Notes under the pieces: model-generated | Databases searched by the model: none | The model's input: the letters and a program-made list of their open reading frames with translations, nothing else | What the model was told of the DNA's origin: nothing | NCBI GenBank assembly: GCA_964200185.2 | Contig: CAXNAD020000382.1 | Location: forward strand, 1 to 20,684 | Direction of reading: 5' to 3' | From: Choristocarpus tenellus KU-1152 | Lineage: Eukaryota > Phaeophyceae | DNA length: 20,684 nucleotides | In this document: in pieces, positions 1 through 9,858 of the stretch | Position numbering within the stretch: position 1 is the stretch's first letter | Layout: every line of letters begins with the position of its first letter | Made by a program: the position numbers and the translations under genes

Positions 1-164
1 ACCAAATCACACCAAAAAAGTGAAAATCGAAAAAAGGGTGAAAAACGGACGCCGACACCCCCCCCCAGATAGTTTGACCCTGATGAACCACTCTAACCCT
101 ACCAGGGTTATGGCTGTGGGGTTAAAAGTCAATACCACAACAGGAAATTGACACTGAACATCAC

Positions 165-3100
165 GGAGGTAATCCCTGGTGGAGGGAGGAAGGACTGAAG
201 GGCAGACAGATCTGATAAGTAACTTTCCCTCTGACTCTAAATCCATCAGAGGATTATCAAGAATGTTCCTCACAAACTGTTTCAGAACAAAAGCAGAACA
301 TTTCCCGAGCAGCTTCATTCCCAAAGCGTATGGTAAATTAGACTCAATAGTATCTTTAAAAAAAACCTTGTTCGCCACAGTACCTAAACAAAGCTATTCC
401 TATAGCAACATTGAAGTAAATCTTGAGTGAGAAAGGACTGACTGCTTGGAATGATGCTACAAGAAAGTTTGAGATACAGGAGTATTTCCGCGTACTAACC
501 TTGTTTTCCTCGCCTTCCAGGGTCTGGAGCACCTTCAGTACCTCCACCCAACGAGCTGCCTCCTCCCTTGCACTAGCCTGCAAACAAGTTGACAAGATGG
601 GCAAAATATATTAAGGCACCTGATGTGGCATGAAAATGGTAAGGAATAAGATAGTGAGGTACATCCAAGATGTACTGGGAATCCTCGCAGTTGGGCTTCA
701 AAGGTACAAACCAAGACAAGATGATTGGCGCATTTAGTTCTGTTGTATTTACGATCTCAAAACAATTTCTCAGAAAATTCTAGCCCAACAAAGAAAAACA
801 TCAAAGAGGTAATACACAAAAAAAGGAAATGACCACACATTAATAAATTTTTATGAAAACAGAAAAAAAAGCACTTTCTATGGCAGTGCACATTGAAGAC
901 GATATATCCAAGGAGTCTACTTGCCCAATTTATATTTTATTTGGCCTCTTGCCAGGAAGACAAGGCAGGCCTTCGCATATATGTAATGAATACTGCCAGA
1001 TAAAAATGAGTAAGACCTCAAGGCCACAACAAGATCAAATGCATAGTACACATACCTTACATAATATGTTGCTTTAAAGTTGTGGCACAGCATCTCAATG
1101 AATATCACTACAACTGACAGATGTCAATACTACAGTGATAACAGAGTATTTAGCTTGTCCAACATGGGTGTGGCGGTACTCCAATAGTAGTAGTCTAGTA
1201 TCTATTGGGAACAACACCACATAAGGCTAAGGCTTCCAAGCAGGTAGTCAAGAGAGCAATAGAGATGTTCAAGACAAAAAACTGAGATATAGTTCAGACA
1301 AAATGCACGCCAAAATAACAGGAAAAATACATCTCTCCCCTCTCTCCCCCAGACCCTCGTCTTACCCTCATGGTGTATACACGATCATTGAGCTCAATGG
1401 TGAAGAGACATCCATCGTTGCTATCCTCATCATCTTCCTGGTCCTCCTCATCACCTGGATCCAGCAGCTTGATTTCACCCACCTGAGGAAGGTTGAGAGC
1501 TGCCAACAGCTTCTCCATTTTCTTTGTCTGAAAATAAAAAAAATTGTGACGAAAAAGACACAAAATTTACAAATAAAAAAAAACGAACATCACTACTGGG
1601 CAGAAACACCTCGCAAATGAGAGATACCTTTCTCACATCAGTCAAAAACAAAGGGGCAGGTCAAGGTGAAGGACACAATTTTGACACATGAAGTGTCAAC
1701 TATGCAGCGAACTTATCATCTGGGTCAGGTAAAAATTAGGGTAGAGAACTGGTATGATTATGGCAGATCTTTCAAGCTACAGATGATGTATCATTCATCA
1801 GCAATATACATCTCAGCTTGAGCTAGGTCTGCAAGATTAGATGCAGTCCTCTCATGTTCTAGGTCAAACCATGTCAACATGTCAGTAATGCAGTCCAGAG
1901 AGTATCTGCAACGAGGTGAGGGCTGTGAATGTCATATTTTTGGAGGGGTTGCAGTAATATCTGATTGAACCTGGCCTATCCTCCGCCCCTCCTTCCTCAG
2001 ACGCTGTCCCAAGGGTGTAGTTGTTGATGTCGAGAATAGATTTGATATCATAATTGATATCATAAGTTCGATTTGTATCAAAAAATTAAATTAAAAAAAG
2101 GATTATCGTGTGAGAGTGTCAAGATCATGGTCGATTTACCATCAGGTAGATGATGAGAACAAGGGGGTAAGTACAGGTCAAGAAAGAAGTCAAACGTCTT
2201 ACGGATCAAGCTGAATATCACCCTCTCTACCAAAACCATAACCCGCACCACAAAGGAGGCAACTAATACATTATTTCATTCTTAACAATTTGGAGTTGCT
2301 GCAGGTAGAAAACCCTTGGAAAAGGTGATCAAATGCACTCGTTTGGTACAGTGTGGCAATGTCACTGGTAGATCCTGCTTCCCAAATCTATCGTCAGCGT
2401 GTTGGAGATAAGATGATAGCCCTCAAGTGGTGGGAGGTTCACCATTCTTCAAGGACTCATCAGGTTGGCCTATAAACGTGAGTAGTACAAACCCTATTTG
2501 ACAGAGACAAAAAAACACTACACATCACATCATTGTGCTCCAGGTGTCACACTATCTTCTTGTTGTATCCAGGCCAATTATTGGTTTGACCTATGTCAGG
2601 TATGGCACCAAAGCACGATCTCCTACTTCCTGCCCAACGGCTTCTCACAATTGGTGTTAGGAAGTTGAAAATACTATTACATTGTACAATGTAGAAGGCA
2701 TATTTTTTGCGTACTTTTATCTGGGGTCTCATGAAAAATACTAAGATGGTCGAGGAATCTGAACGAACGAACCTTGTAGTAGGTGAGATAGTGTGCATTG
2801 GTCTCGAACCATCTCTTTTGCCACTTGCCCGTCTTGGCCTTCTTTTGAAGGTAACCTGTAGGGATAGATGGGTGCAGCAGAGAGTTATCACAAGTCCCAC
2901 GCACGGACAGGGTAGAAAATTCGGGTTCATGAACAGGTTAACTGATGCTTTGCAACTAGCAGGCTTGCTCAGCATGGTGTCAATCGGTTGATCTAACCCA
3001 TAGTGATACACGTTAGAAGTCCCATTATTCAACAAGGGTGGTCATATGTGGAAGCGAGTCCGCCAACAACACCAAATTCTAGCCCGACTGATCTATTATC

Positions 3101-3370
3101 CACTACTCAAGTAGTGGGTAAGACTGATACAAGGCTTTTTTCGGTTAGGGGGGGCAACGACCAGAAACTCAGAAAAAAGAAGGGCGGGAGGAATGTTCAC
3201 AACAGAGACAAGCACAACGGTGAAAGCGTACTTGCTATATGTCTCAGATATATCGAAGCAAACGACTAACTATTGGCAAAGTGAGCAAAGAAATCAAGGC
3301 GAAAATTGGCTTGAGTTGAGAACACACAGGCGTACTCACCGCTCATCTGTGGAGGTCCTCCTTGATCCAT
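165..3370 (-). CDS. PH-domain protein, multi-exon, 3' end uncertain or beyond left edge
   Basis: Minus-strand exons, 5' to 3': 3370-3340, 2855-2773, 1527-1366, 577-500 and a less certain fifth from 366 downward. The first four join in phase (1, 0, 0) to give 118 residues. A PH fold fills residues 11-112: GYLQKK at 11-16, KWQKRWF at 21-27, YLTYYK at 33-38, GEIKLLD in the next strand, LFTIELNDRVYTMR, and a C-terminal helix with the conserved Trp at 102 (AARWVEVLK). PH domains of this kind bind phosphoinositides or proteins at membranes; the ligand cannot be read here. The loop at residues 63-77 is strikingly acidic. The start ATG at 3370 is supported by an in-frame TGA 63 bases upstream with no ATG between. 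Exon 5 (VFFKDTIESNLPYALG...) has no domain I recognise; it either splices out near 165 or reads on to a TGA at 7-9. The exon 5 acceptor is weak. Confident in the PH domain, not in the tail. Confidence 0.78.
578..1365 (-). other. Intron 3 of PH-domain gene
   Basis: This 788-base intron has donor GTAAGA directly after the codons for YTMR and a CAG acceptor before the exon coding ASAREEAARW. On the plus strand it is rich in A and poor in G. No conserved coding or RNA element was seen; the open frames in it match nothing I recognise. Confidence 0.7.
1528..2772 (-). other. Intron 2 of PH-domain gene
   Basis: This 1,245-base intron splits the PH domain between YLTYYK and TKKMEKLLAALN. The acceptor (2 bases past 1527) is preceded on the sense strand by a strong T-rich tract. 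The donor GTTCGT is weak but is the one that keeps the PH frame. A perfect 12-base direct repeat lies at 2042-2053 and 2054-2065. No genes are visible inside. Confidence 0.7.
2042..2065. repeat. Two-copy 12-base direct repeat
   Basis: TTGATATCATAA occurs twice in immediate tandem inside intron 2 of the PH gene. Each copy also holds the palindrome GATATC. It is probably a simple local duplication with no evident function. Confidence 0.85.
2856..3339 (-). other. Intron 1 of PH-domain gene
   Basis: This 484-base intron follows a very short first coding exon of 31 bases that codes MDQGGPPQMS plus one base. The donor is GTGAGT, close to consensus, and the acceptor is CTACAG. It interrupts the Gly codon that begins the PH domain (phase 1). 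No other element was recognised. Confidence 0.7.
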
Positions 3371-3860
3371 CTTTTCCCGCGTTCTACCACCCTCACAAAG
3401 TGTAATCGAGATGTGGTAGCCTAACCTACGTCAAAGCCGTAAGCCAAATTTTTTCCCACAAAGTTAACAGGACCTTTCTATGCCAGCGGTAAATCCTAAC
3501 CCGAATGGCTGCCCTTCGAATAAGACCCTCAAAAAAGTTAGAAATCTGGCTTCCTCAACCTGAGGTTGGCCGTTGCGAAAACACCGTCCTGAACAGTTTC
3601 CCAATAAACCGTTCAAAGTAGACCTTCCTACAAAGTTCACCGGTAGGACGACAGATCTTTCAGAAGGAACCTACCGCTCTATGTCCTAGGGTACACGCTT
3701 TACATTTGGGTAGTCTCCTCTTTAGATGCCATCTTTTGTCCTAATGACAACACGTGGGAGGCGTTATGAGGTTCCAATTTCCAACTATGCAAAATTGGTA
3801 TTGATGGAACCACCATATCCTTGTTGTGACCACAACCTCACTTGAGTAGGAGCCCTAAAA
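3371..3860. promoter_or_regulatory. Head-to-head intergenic region, putative bidirectional promoter
   Basis: This 490-base gap separates two divergent start codons: the PH gene at 3370 (minus) and STE24 at 3861 (plus). It must contain both 5' UTRs and at least the core promoters, unless there are untranslated exons further off. I see no clear TATA box at a sensible place for either gene. A 13-base interrupted palindrome (CAACCT, one base, AGGTTG) lies at 3556-3568 and could be a protein site, but this is inference. In-frame stops (TAG, TAA) just upstream of 3861 support that start. Confidence 0.6.
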
Positions 3861-6800
3861 ATGGGGTTGGAGAATCTCCCAATATATCGTCAAGAGGGAT
3901 ATGTGCAGCCTGAAATCAACTTTCTTCCTGTTTTTGTAGTGTTCACCCTCTCTGTATTTGCTCTAGAGACTCTGCTCGACATTCGACAGCACCACAAGTT
4001 GAAACAAAAGACTCCCCCGTCTGCATTGCTGCATGTGGTCAAAAAAGTAGACCATGGCACCTCTAATGATAAGCAGTCCGGAGATGGTGTCGGCGAGAAA
4101 GGACTGCTGGAGAAGGTATGCTCAGTTGATCCGTTGACGTCTCTCCTCCCTTGGCCCCAAGTGAGGAGTGTCCACGTCACGAATGGCAAAAACAGTCATT
4201 GAGCTTAGAAGTTTGCTTGTCTTTCAGGATATTTTGGAATAAAATATATGCAACGCCTTATTTTCTAACCATATCGCCATAACCCGCCCAATATTATTTG
4301 CTTGAAGGTCCAAGCCAAGTTCACGGCTGCACAGACATACGGGCTTGACAAATCACAATTTCACTTTGTGGAAAGTATATTTGATCTCACGCTCACCCTG
4401 GTTATCAACGCTCTGGGTTTCATGCCCTGGCTATGGGACATCAGTATCGTATGCCTTTCTAAAGTTGGTGTAGAGGGTGCGGGTGACATCCCCATCAGCC
4501 TCGTCTTCATGCTTCTGGGCATCTTTTTTCAGGTAAAAAACAGAGCATACGGTGGAAGGTGTAAATGAAGTTCATCCGTCTCATCTTATATGAGAATCTT
4601 TACAAAGTGTCCGTAACAGCAGCACAAATCTATTTATACAGGCTCACATGTGAGTTCACCAGCAGCTCAATACATCATTTTATCATTCGTGTTTCTTCGC
4701 CACTTCAGACGCTTGTGGGTCTCCCGTTCTCTATGTACTCGACATTTGTGATTGAAGTCAAGCATGGGTTCAACAAGCAGACTATTGGTCTATTCCTCGC
4801 TGACAAGGTGGGCTACAAGGGTGAAGAGATGGATAACTTCGGACTTTTCAATTATGTGTGCCAGTGTCAGTTTTTTGTGCTCTCTGAGAAAAACTCTGCC
4901 TGTAGCACTCGGAGTTTCCCTATCCAGTAACGTCTTGTCGTATCTCCGCAGCATTTCCTTCCTTTCTTTGCTGTCGATGCAATGAAAGAGATAACATTTT
5001 TTGAGGTGTAGAACTTACGATAGGTACCGTGTTTCACCACCACATGTACCGCACTTGATGGTCGCATTGATTCTGACAGACACACGCACGTCTGTGTGTC
5101 CCAACACAGCAAGCCTCATTATTAATTTCTTACCTTTTCCGGGAAACCCTTACTGCTTCTTCTTGGTGTATGTGTCAGTAGGTGAAAGGATTGCTCTTGT
5201 CGTTTGTAATTGGGGCCCCAGCCGTTGCAGCAGTCCTGTACATCATCGACTTGGGAGGCCAATATTTCTACATGTACATATGGGGCTTTCTGGTGTTCCT
5301 GGTCTTGGTGATGATGACAGTGTACCCGATATGGATCATGCCTCTCTTCAACAAGTACACACTACTGGAGGTAAGGAAGAGAAGGTATCAAAGTAAAAAG
5401 GATTTCATGTCAGGAATTTCTCCTACATGAGGGGGGGGGAAAAATACGCCCAGAATCATTACTTTTTTTTTTGTTGCTTGACTGACGCTTCTACTCACAA
5501 ACCACAAATAACAGATAATAATTCTAATCACAAACAACAGATAATAATGGAACACTTCTTAGGTGTTGCACTTTTGTCTTTGCTCTTTTCACACAAAATT
5601 GGTCATCTTCTCTGATGTACCTATTTGGTCTAACAGGATGGGGAGTTGAAGACGGCAATCGAAGCTTTGGCAGCAAAGGTCTCCTTTCCTCTGACAAAGC
5701 TCTATGTGGTTGATGGATCAAAGCGATCTGGACACAGCAACGCCTACTTCTATGGGTAAACCTTGGGGCACCTCATTGCCTCGCCTCCCTAGTTTTTTGT
5801 TTTAAGATATTGTACTGTGAATCGCCATACTTCAATTGTCTTCTGTTACATTTATCTCTATAGCTCAACTGAAAGAGTTAGGTTGTTCAGTTATTTTTCA
5901 AAATCTCAATGCATACAGAAGTGTGGCTACTGATTTGTCAAAGGTTACAGAAACACACCTTCATCGCTGGGAATCTTCTTGGAATCTTCCTCTTCAGACC
6001 TGTGAAGGCTTTGGAGTTCTTACCTTATACCTCTACAGTGCACTAAGATTTCATTCGGTTGTTTCAAATCTTTTTATTTCTTTAGGTGAATTGACCATGC
6101 GTCATCATTTCTTTTGTTTCACAGCCCTTGAAAAAGTGGTAGTGTGAATGATCAAGTGTGAATGAAGCTGTATTGAGACATGTGCTCGTTTGAGTTTCTC
6201 AGTCAGGGCAGTGTATGTGAAGGTTAAAAAAAATCGTTGGAGGCATATCATTATCATATCATTATCTGAAAATCTGAACCGGTTGACTGGAAATTGATAT
6301 GTTACGATGGTTTGTAGGATAGCAAGGGCTTGCTGAGTATCCAAGAGTCTTGTGGTGTAGAAGTTGGGCTGTTTGTAGAGGCAGTTGAGAACTGTGTGTG
6401 TCTGTCTGTCATTTGTTGTGACCAGAAAACATATATCAGGATGGAGGGACTCTTTGTGTTGTTATTGGATATCACTTGATGTTCTGTTTTTCTATGGCAT
6501 AGCACATAATAATTTTAATAATTTTCGATGAATGTTGCTTGTGACAGCTTTTGGGGTGTACACTGAACCAGGCGTCCCCCCTTTTCCTGAATTGATTCCT
6601 TCCTCCTCTGTCCTCTTGGAAATGGTTCTTGTGGTGTCTTCTCATTGCCGCTTTAGATTCTTCAAGAACAAGAGAATAGTTCTTTTTGACACCCTCATCC
6701 AACAGGTGAGAAGAACTCTCTAGCAGACGACATCCTTACGCCTCTGCTTCGTGGTGGCCTTGGCTTACCCATGGCATTGTTTTAAAATGTATTAGTACAC

Positions 6801-9800
6801 TACTTTAGTGCACTAAAATGGCTTGTGTTAGAGCCTCACACGCCTGATAAAAATGGAAATCTTGGTTCGATTGCTTGTCCTCCTCCGCACACCCTAACCC
6901 GTTTTCCTTACAGGATGCCACACCCCAGTCTTCCATCCCTAAAAATTGATGTGCCATGACCTGGCCATTCCAATTTGGTTGTCGGAAGTATTGCTAGTAG
7001 TGGTTTTTGATCCTTTCATGGCACTTCATGTTCTTTGTTGTTTGGAAAAAAATAAATAAATATATATACATATATAAAGTAAAAAAAATCAATGAAAAAG
7101 GACTAGAAGAAAAAACCCACCTATGTTATGAGACTTGGAGTTGTAAGGAGGATATCATTTTCATTTTCCCGAAAGAACATCTGGTTGACACACCACAGAA
7201 AAGGGAAACAAGAAAATCAACATAATTGTAGTGGTCTGTGGCCGATCATCACATCACGGTTCCTGTGTTGGTTCTTATTTTTTTCTTCTGAACTGTGTAA
7301 ACATATAGTGCTTCACAAACATCAGATATTGACTGCTCAGATATTGACATGTCTTGATGTTGATATGATAGACAAGTGATGTGCACACGACGTTTCGGTG
7401 AGTCCATGCTGCTTCTGCTGTGCTACAGTCCAGAATATTAATATTGACATTAGTTGGTGCCCATATTCCAGGGCAGGTTTTTCATGAGTTGAGCCTCTTA
7501 AAAGAGCAGTACACCAGAAGGATAGATCTCTTTTATTTGTGGTGTAACACTGTTCAATAGGCCTCTCAGAGTGTGTGCGATGTTTTTTGGTATGTTGGAT
7601 CATTACTATTGAGTCTCACTCTCTAGTCATGTTTCCAATGAGCTACCACTGTAAGCTCTAGAATGGATTGACTTAGCTCTCTACTGAAGATTGTTGTCCC
7701 CGGTATGTGAACAGTGGAAATGTTATTTAATTATTTTTTAAAACTAAATATTTCTATGTTGTCGCATGAAATTTTTAGTGCATGGACTGAGTATGTTCAG
7801 AACACATGACATTACATAAATATTTTTTGTTTGATTTTTTTTTTCAGTTACGTCCCTCTTGTAGAGCTGCAGTTGACACATGAAGCTTTTCGAAACCTTC
7901 ACTGGGGTACACACCCCCACTGACTTTCTTAGTTCCCTTGGACCATGACTATGATACCACTGCTGATATCCACAGGCAAGCGTTGATGAGATTGTGGCCA
8001 TCCTGGGTCATGAGCTGGGCCACTGGAAGAAGTCACACACACTTCAGGGTTTTGCCATCTCGCAGTCGTACGTGTTTGTCTCCTTTTGTGCGTTTGCCCT
8101 TGCCTCTGAGCTGGGGGAATCTTTGCGGATGTCATTTGGGTACTCTGCTCCTGCAACGCTGATCACGCTGTACCTCTTCTTTGCTGTGGTGAGTGAGAGA
8201 TGAGTGTACCTTATTTTGATCCACTTCTTTCTAGTACTCGGGGAGGGAGGGGGGGGGGAGGTTATTTTATTTTCTGTTTGGATTTGCAGTGTACTTCCTG
8301 GTTAAGTTCCACTTATCGATGATTAGGGTTAGGGTTAGGGTTAGTGTGTTTCGTTTGAAAGTTATTTTTGCGAGCTCTGCGGCATCATATGTGTAAAGGT
8401 ATGGGGGTGGGGGTGAAAAGAGTGGGTCCTCTTCTAGTACTTGATAGGTGTTGTTCCTAAGTATATGTGAGGGGAAAAAACATGAGAATACCTTGCTGTG
8501 GCATTAATAATGCATTGAGTCCAAAGCACAAACCTCGACTTCCTCTTGGTAGCCAGATTGTGGGGGCATTAATGCCTGATTTTTCTGACTAAACTTTTGG
8601 CTCCCAGCTGCAGGAGGGCTGGAATCCTGATATATCATAACACACAAGAACTGACATGGATTTCATGCCATTTGTTACACATATGTATGTTACTTTTGCA
8701 CCTACACCCACCGTTGCCCTTACCCTGATGCTAGTTCACGGTGGGCTCATGTGGCAGGTGCTAAAGATAAGAATTTGTGTACATGAGAAGAACCTCAATG
8801 CAGACAACACCATGCTACATTGTTTGTAACAGTACATAATGTGACATGAAACGGTACTGACTGGACCTCAGTGGTTCAACCTCCCCTCACCTTCCTTTCT
8901 CCCTTCCCCCCTCATCTTGTAATTGCACTCTGATGATGAATGGTTTTAGATGTGGGCCCCAGTGGATAATGTGCTGAGTGTGCTGATGAACATGCTCTCA
9001 AGAAAAAACGAGTTCCAGGCTGATGCTTATGCTGTGGAGCATGGCTACTCCAAGGACCTTGTGACTGGTTTGGTTAAGCTTCAGCTGGAGAACCTGGAGA
9101 ACATGGTAAGGGATTTAGATAGACAAGGAGGGAGCTTGTCCAGGGTGGTTCCTCCGAAGTGTCTTCCCCTTGAGCACCAGGAATATGCTGAATGGTTTAC
9201 TGTTTGACTGTACCTATGCAGTATACTAGCAGGTGTACTATGATACCAAATCCTGTACTCTTTTCATTGTTGATGAATTAGGTTATTCTAGGGCATGTGT
9301 TAGGTGTAGGTAGAGGTCGTCATAAGTGCAAATTAGTCTGGGTGATGATTTTGCTGAGTACAGGTAAGTGGATACCAGTTGGGTTGACAAAGACATAACT
9401 TTGCACATGCACACCTTATATTAATCCTATTGAAGAATTAGCCCCCATGCAACACATGCAATAGGAAGGATCTGTGTTGGAACTATTTTACCTAGCCAAA
9501 GTAATATCGGTCACTCATTTGCCTCTTCAACTGTGAATTAATCTGGAAAGGGAAGTTGTATGAGTGTAGAGTAATATTGACCAGAGTAACGCACACATTT
9601 TTTGGCAAACCCTTACATGGAACAAAGTGCACACTTCATGACATGTAACCCTCTCACCCACCACCGCCCCCTGGCTCTGTGTGCCTTGCGCATGTGCTAC
9701 CCTGGGACAAAAATATGTTTTTTGTGCTTGTGTGAATCCACAACCAAAATCCGCAACCAAAGAACCCTGATCCATGGTATTCTGCATTCCACTACAGTCA

Positions 9801-9858
9801 CCCTCCTCTTGTAGAGAGGCTTCAGGCTATTGCTATTGCAGAGAAGAAGGTAGATTGA
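3861..9858 (+). CDS. STE24: CAAX prenyl protease 1 (STE24/ZMPSTE24, peptidase M48A), nine exons, complete
   Basis: Exons: 3861-4115, 4308-4532, 4709-4807, 5182-5370, 5637-5755, 6657-6705, 7976-8188, 8950-9105, 9763-9858. They join without frame breaks into 466 residues, near the usual family length of about 425-475. STE24 is a seven-span zinc protease of the ER and inner nuclear membrane. It cuts after isoprenylcysteine in CAAX proteins (a-factor in yeast, prelamin A in animals) and clears clogged translocons. Visible hallmarks: ETLLDIRQH (36-44), the [14 protein letters not shown] block in exon 3, [15 protein letters not shown] (282-296), [17 protein letters not shown] (296-312), zinc motif HELGH (324-328), third zinc ligand Glu in NEFQAD (E404), and [11 protein letters not shown] near the end. 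Seven hydrophobic spans are evident. All introns are GT-AG; seven are phase 0 and one is phase 2. A hydrophilic linker at about 61-85 is longer than usual. The C-terminal KKVD fits a dilysine ER-retrieval signal. In-frame TAA just upstream fixes the start. Confidence 0.96.
4116..5181 (+). other. STE24 introns 1-3 (with exons 2 and 3 between)
   Basis: Introns at 4116-4307 (donor GTATGC), 4533-4708 (GTAAAA) and 4808-5181 (GTGGGC, weak). The third donor is chosen because it keeps phase 0 and joins GLFLADK to [11 protein letters not shown], which fits the family; reading on gives no family match. The third intron has a small inverted repeat (ACAGAC/GTCTGT) at 5076-5095. Nothing else was recognised. 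Confidence 0.75.
5756..6656 (+). other. STE24 intron 5
   Basis: This 901-base phase-2 intron splits the Gly codon of YFYG|FFKNKR. The donor is GTAAAC and the acceptor TTTAG. The plus strand is strongly T- and G-rich, especially at 6180-6480. No conserved coding sequence or RNA gene was seen. Confidence 0.8.
6706..7975 (+). other. STE24 intron 6
   Basis: This 1,270-base phase-0 intron, the longest in the gene, lies between DTLIQQ and [16 protein letters not shown]. The donor is GTGAGA and the acceptor CACAG. It holds a perfect 14-base palindrome (TTTAGTGCACTAAA) at 6804-6817 and an A/T-rich stretch with TATATA near 7060-7075. No gene was recognised inside. Confidence 0.8.
6804..6817. repeat. 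Perfect 14-base palindrome
   Basis: TTTAGTGCACTAAA reads the same on both strands. Its core AGTGCACT recurs near 6037 in intron 5. It could be a dimer binding site or chance; there is no supporting context. Confidence 0.8.
8239..8262 (+). repeat. G-run cluster
   Basis: Runs of four, three and ten G, each separated by a single A, lie about 50 bases after the exon 7 donor on the sense strand. The run lengths allow G-quadruplex folding in DNA or pre-mRNA. Whether it acts as a splicing element is inference. Confidence 0.8.
8323..8344 (+). repeat. Telomere-type (TTAGGG) island in STE24 intron 7
   Basis: Three complete TTAGGG units plus TTAG lie on the plus strand, which is the sense strand of STE24. 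It is interstitial, since coding exons lie on both sides. Confidence 0.95.
9106..9762 (+). other. STE24 intron 8
   Basis: This 657-base phase-0 intron lies between LQLENLENM and [15 protein letters not shown]. The donor is GTAAGG. The acceptor AAAG lacks a good pyrimidine tract, but it is the only nearby AG that joins to the conserved last exon in phase. No other element was recognised. Confidence 0.75.

Larger units (their letters stand above)
8189..8949 (+). other. STE24 intron 7, G-run rich
   Basis: This 761-base phase-0 intron lies between LYLFFAV and [10 protein letters not shown]. The donor GTGAGT is strong and the acceptor is TTTTAG. Its first 250 bases contain a dense G-run cluster (8239-8262), a telomere-type island (8323-8344) and more G-runs near 8400-8430. 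No coding content was seen. Confidence 0.85.

Noticed and set aside
6861-6880. GGTTCGATTGC, resembling a tRNA T-loop
   Set aside because: No matching acceptor, D or anticodon stems could be found around it.
8323-8344. A possible chromosome end or telomere
   Set aside because: Only a few units, with conserved coding exons on both sides and several separate islands. It is interstitial.
9342-9360. GTGATGA followed by CTGA, resembling box C/D snoRNA motifs
   Set aside because: The boxes are only a few bases apart and no terminal stem or second box pair is present at a normal distance.
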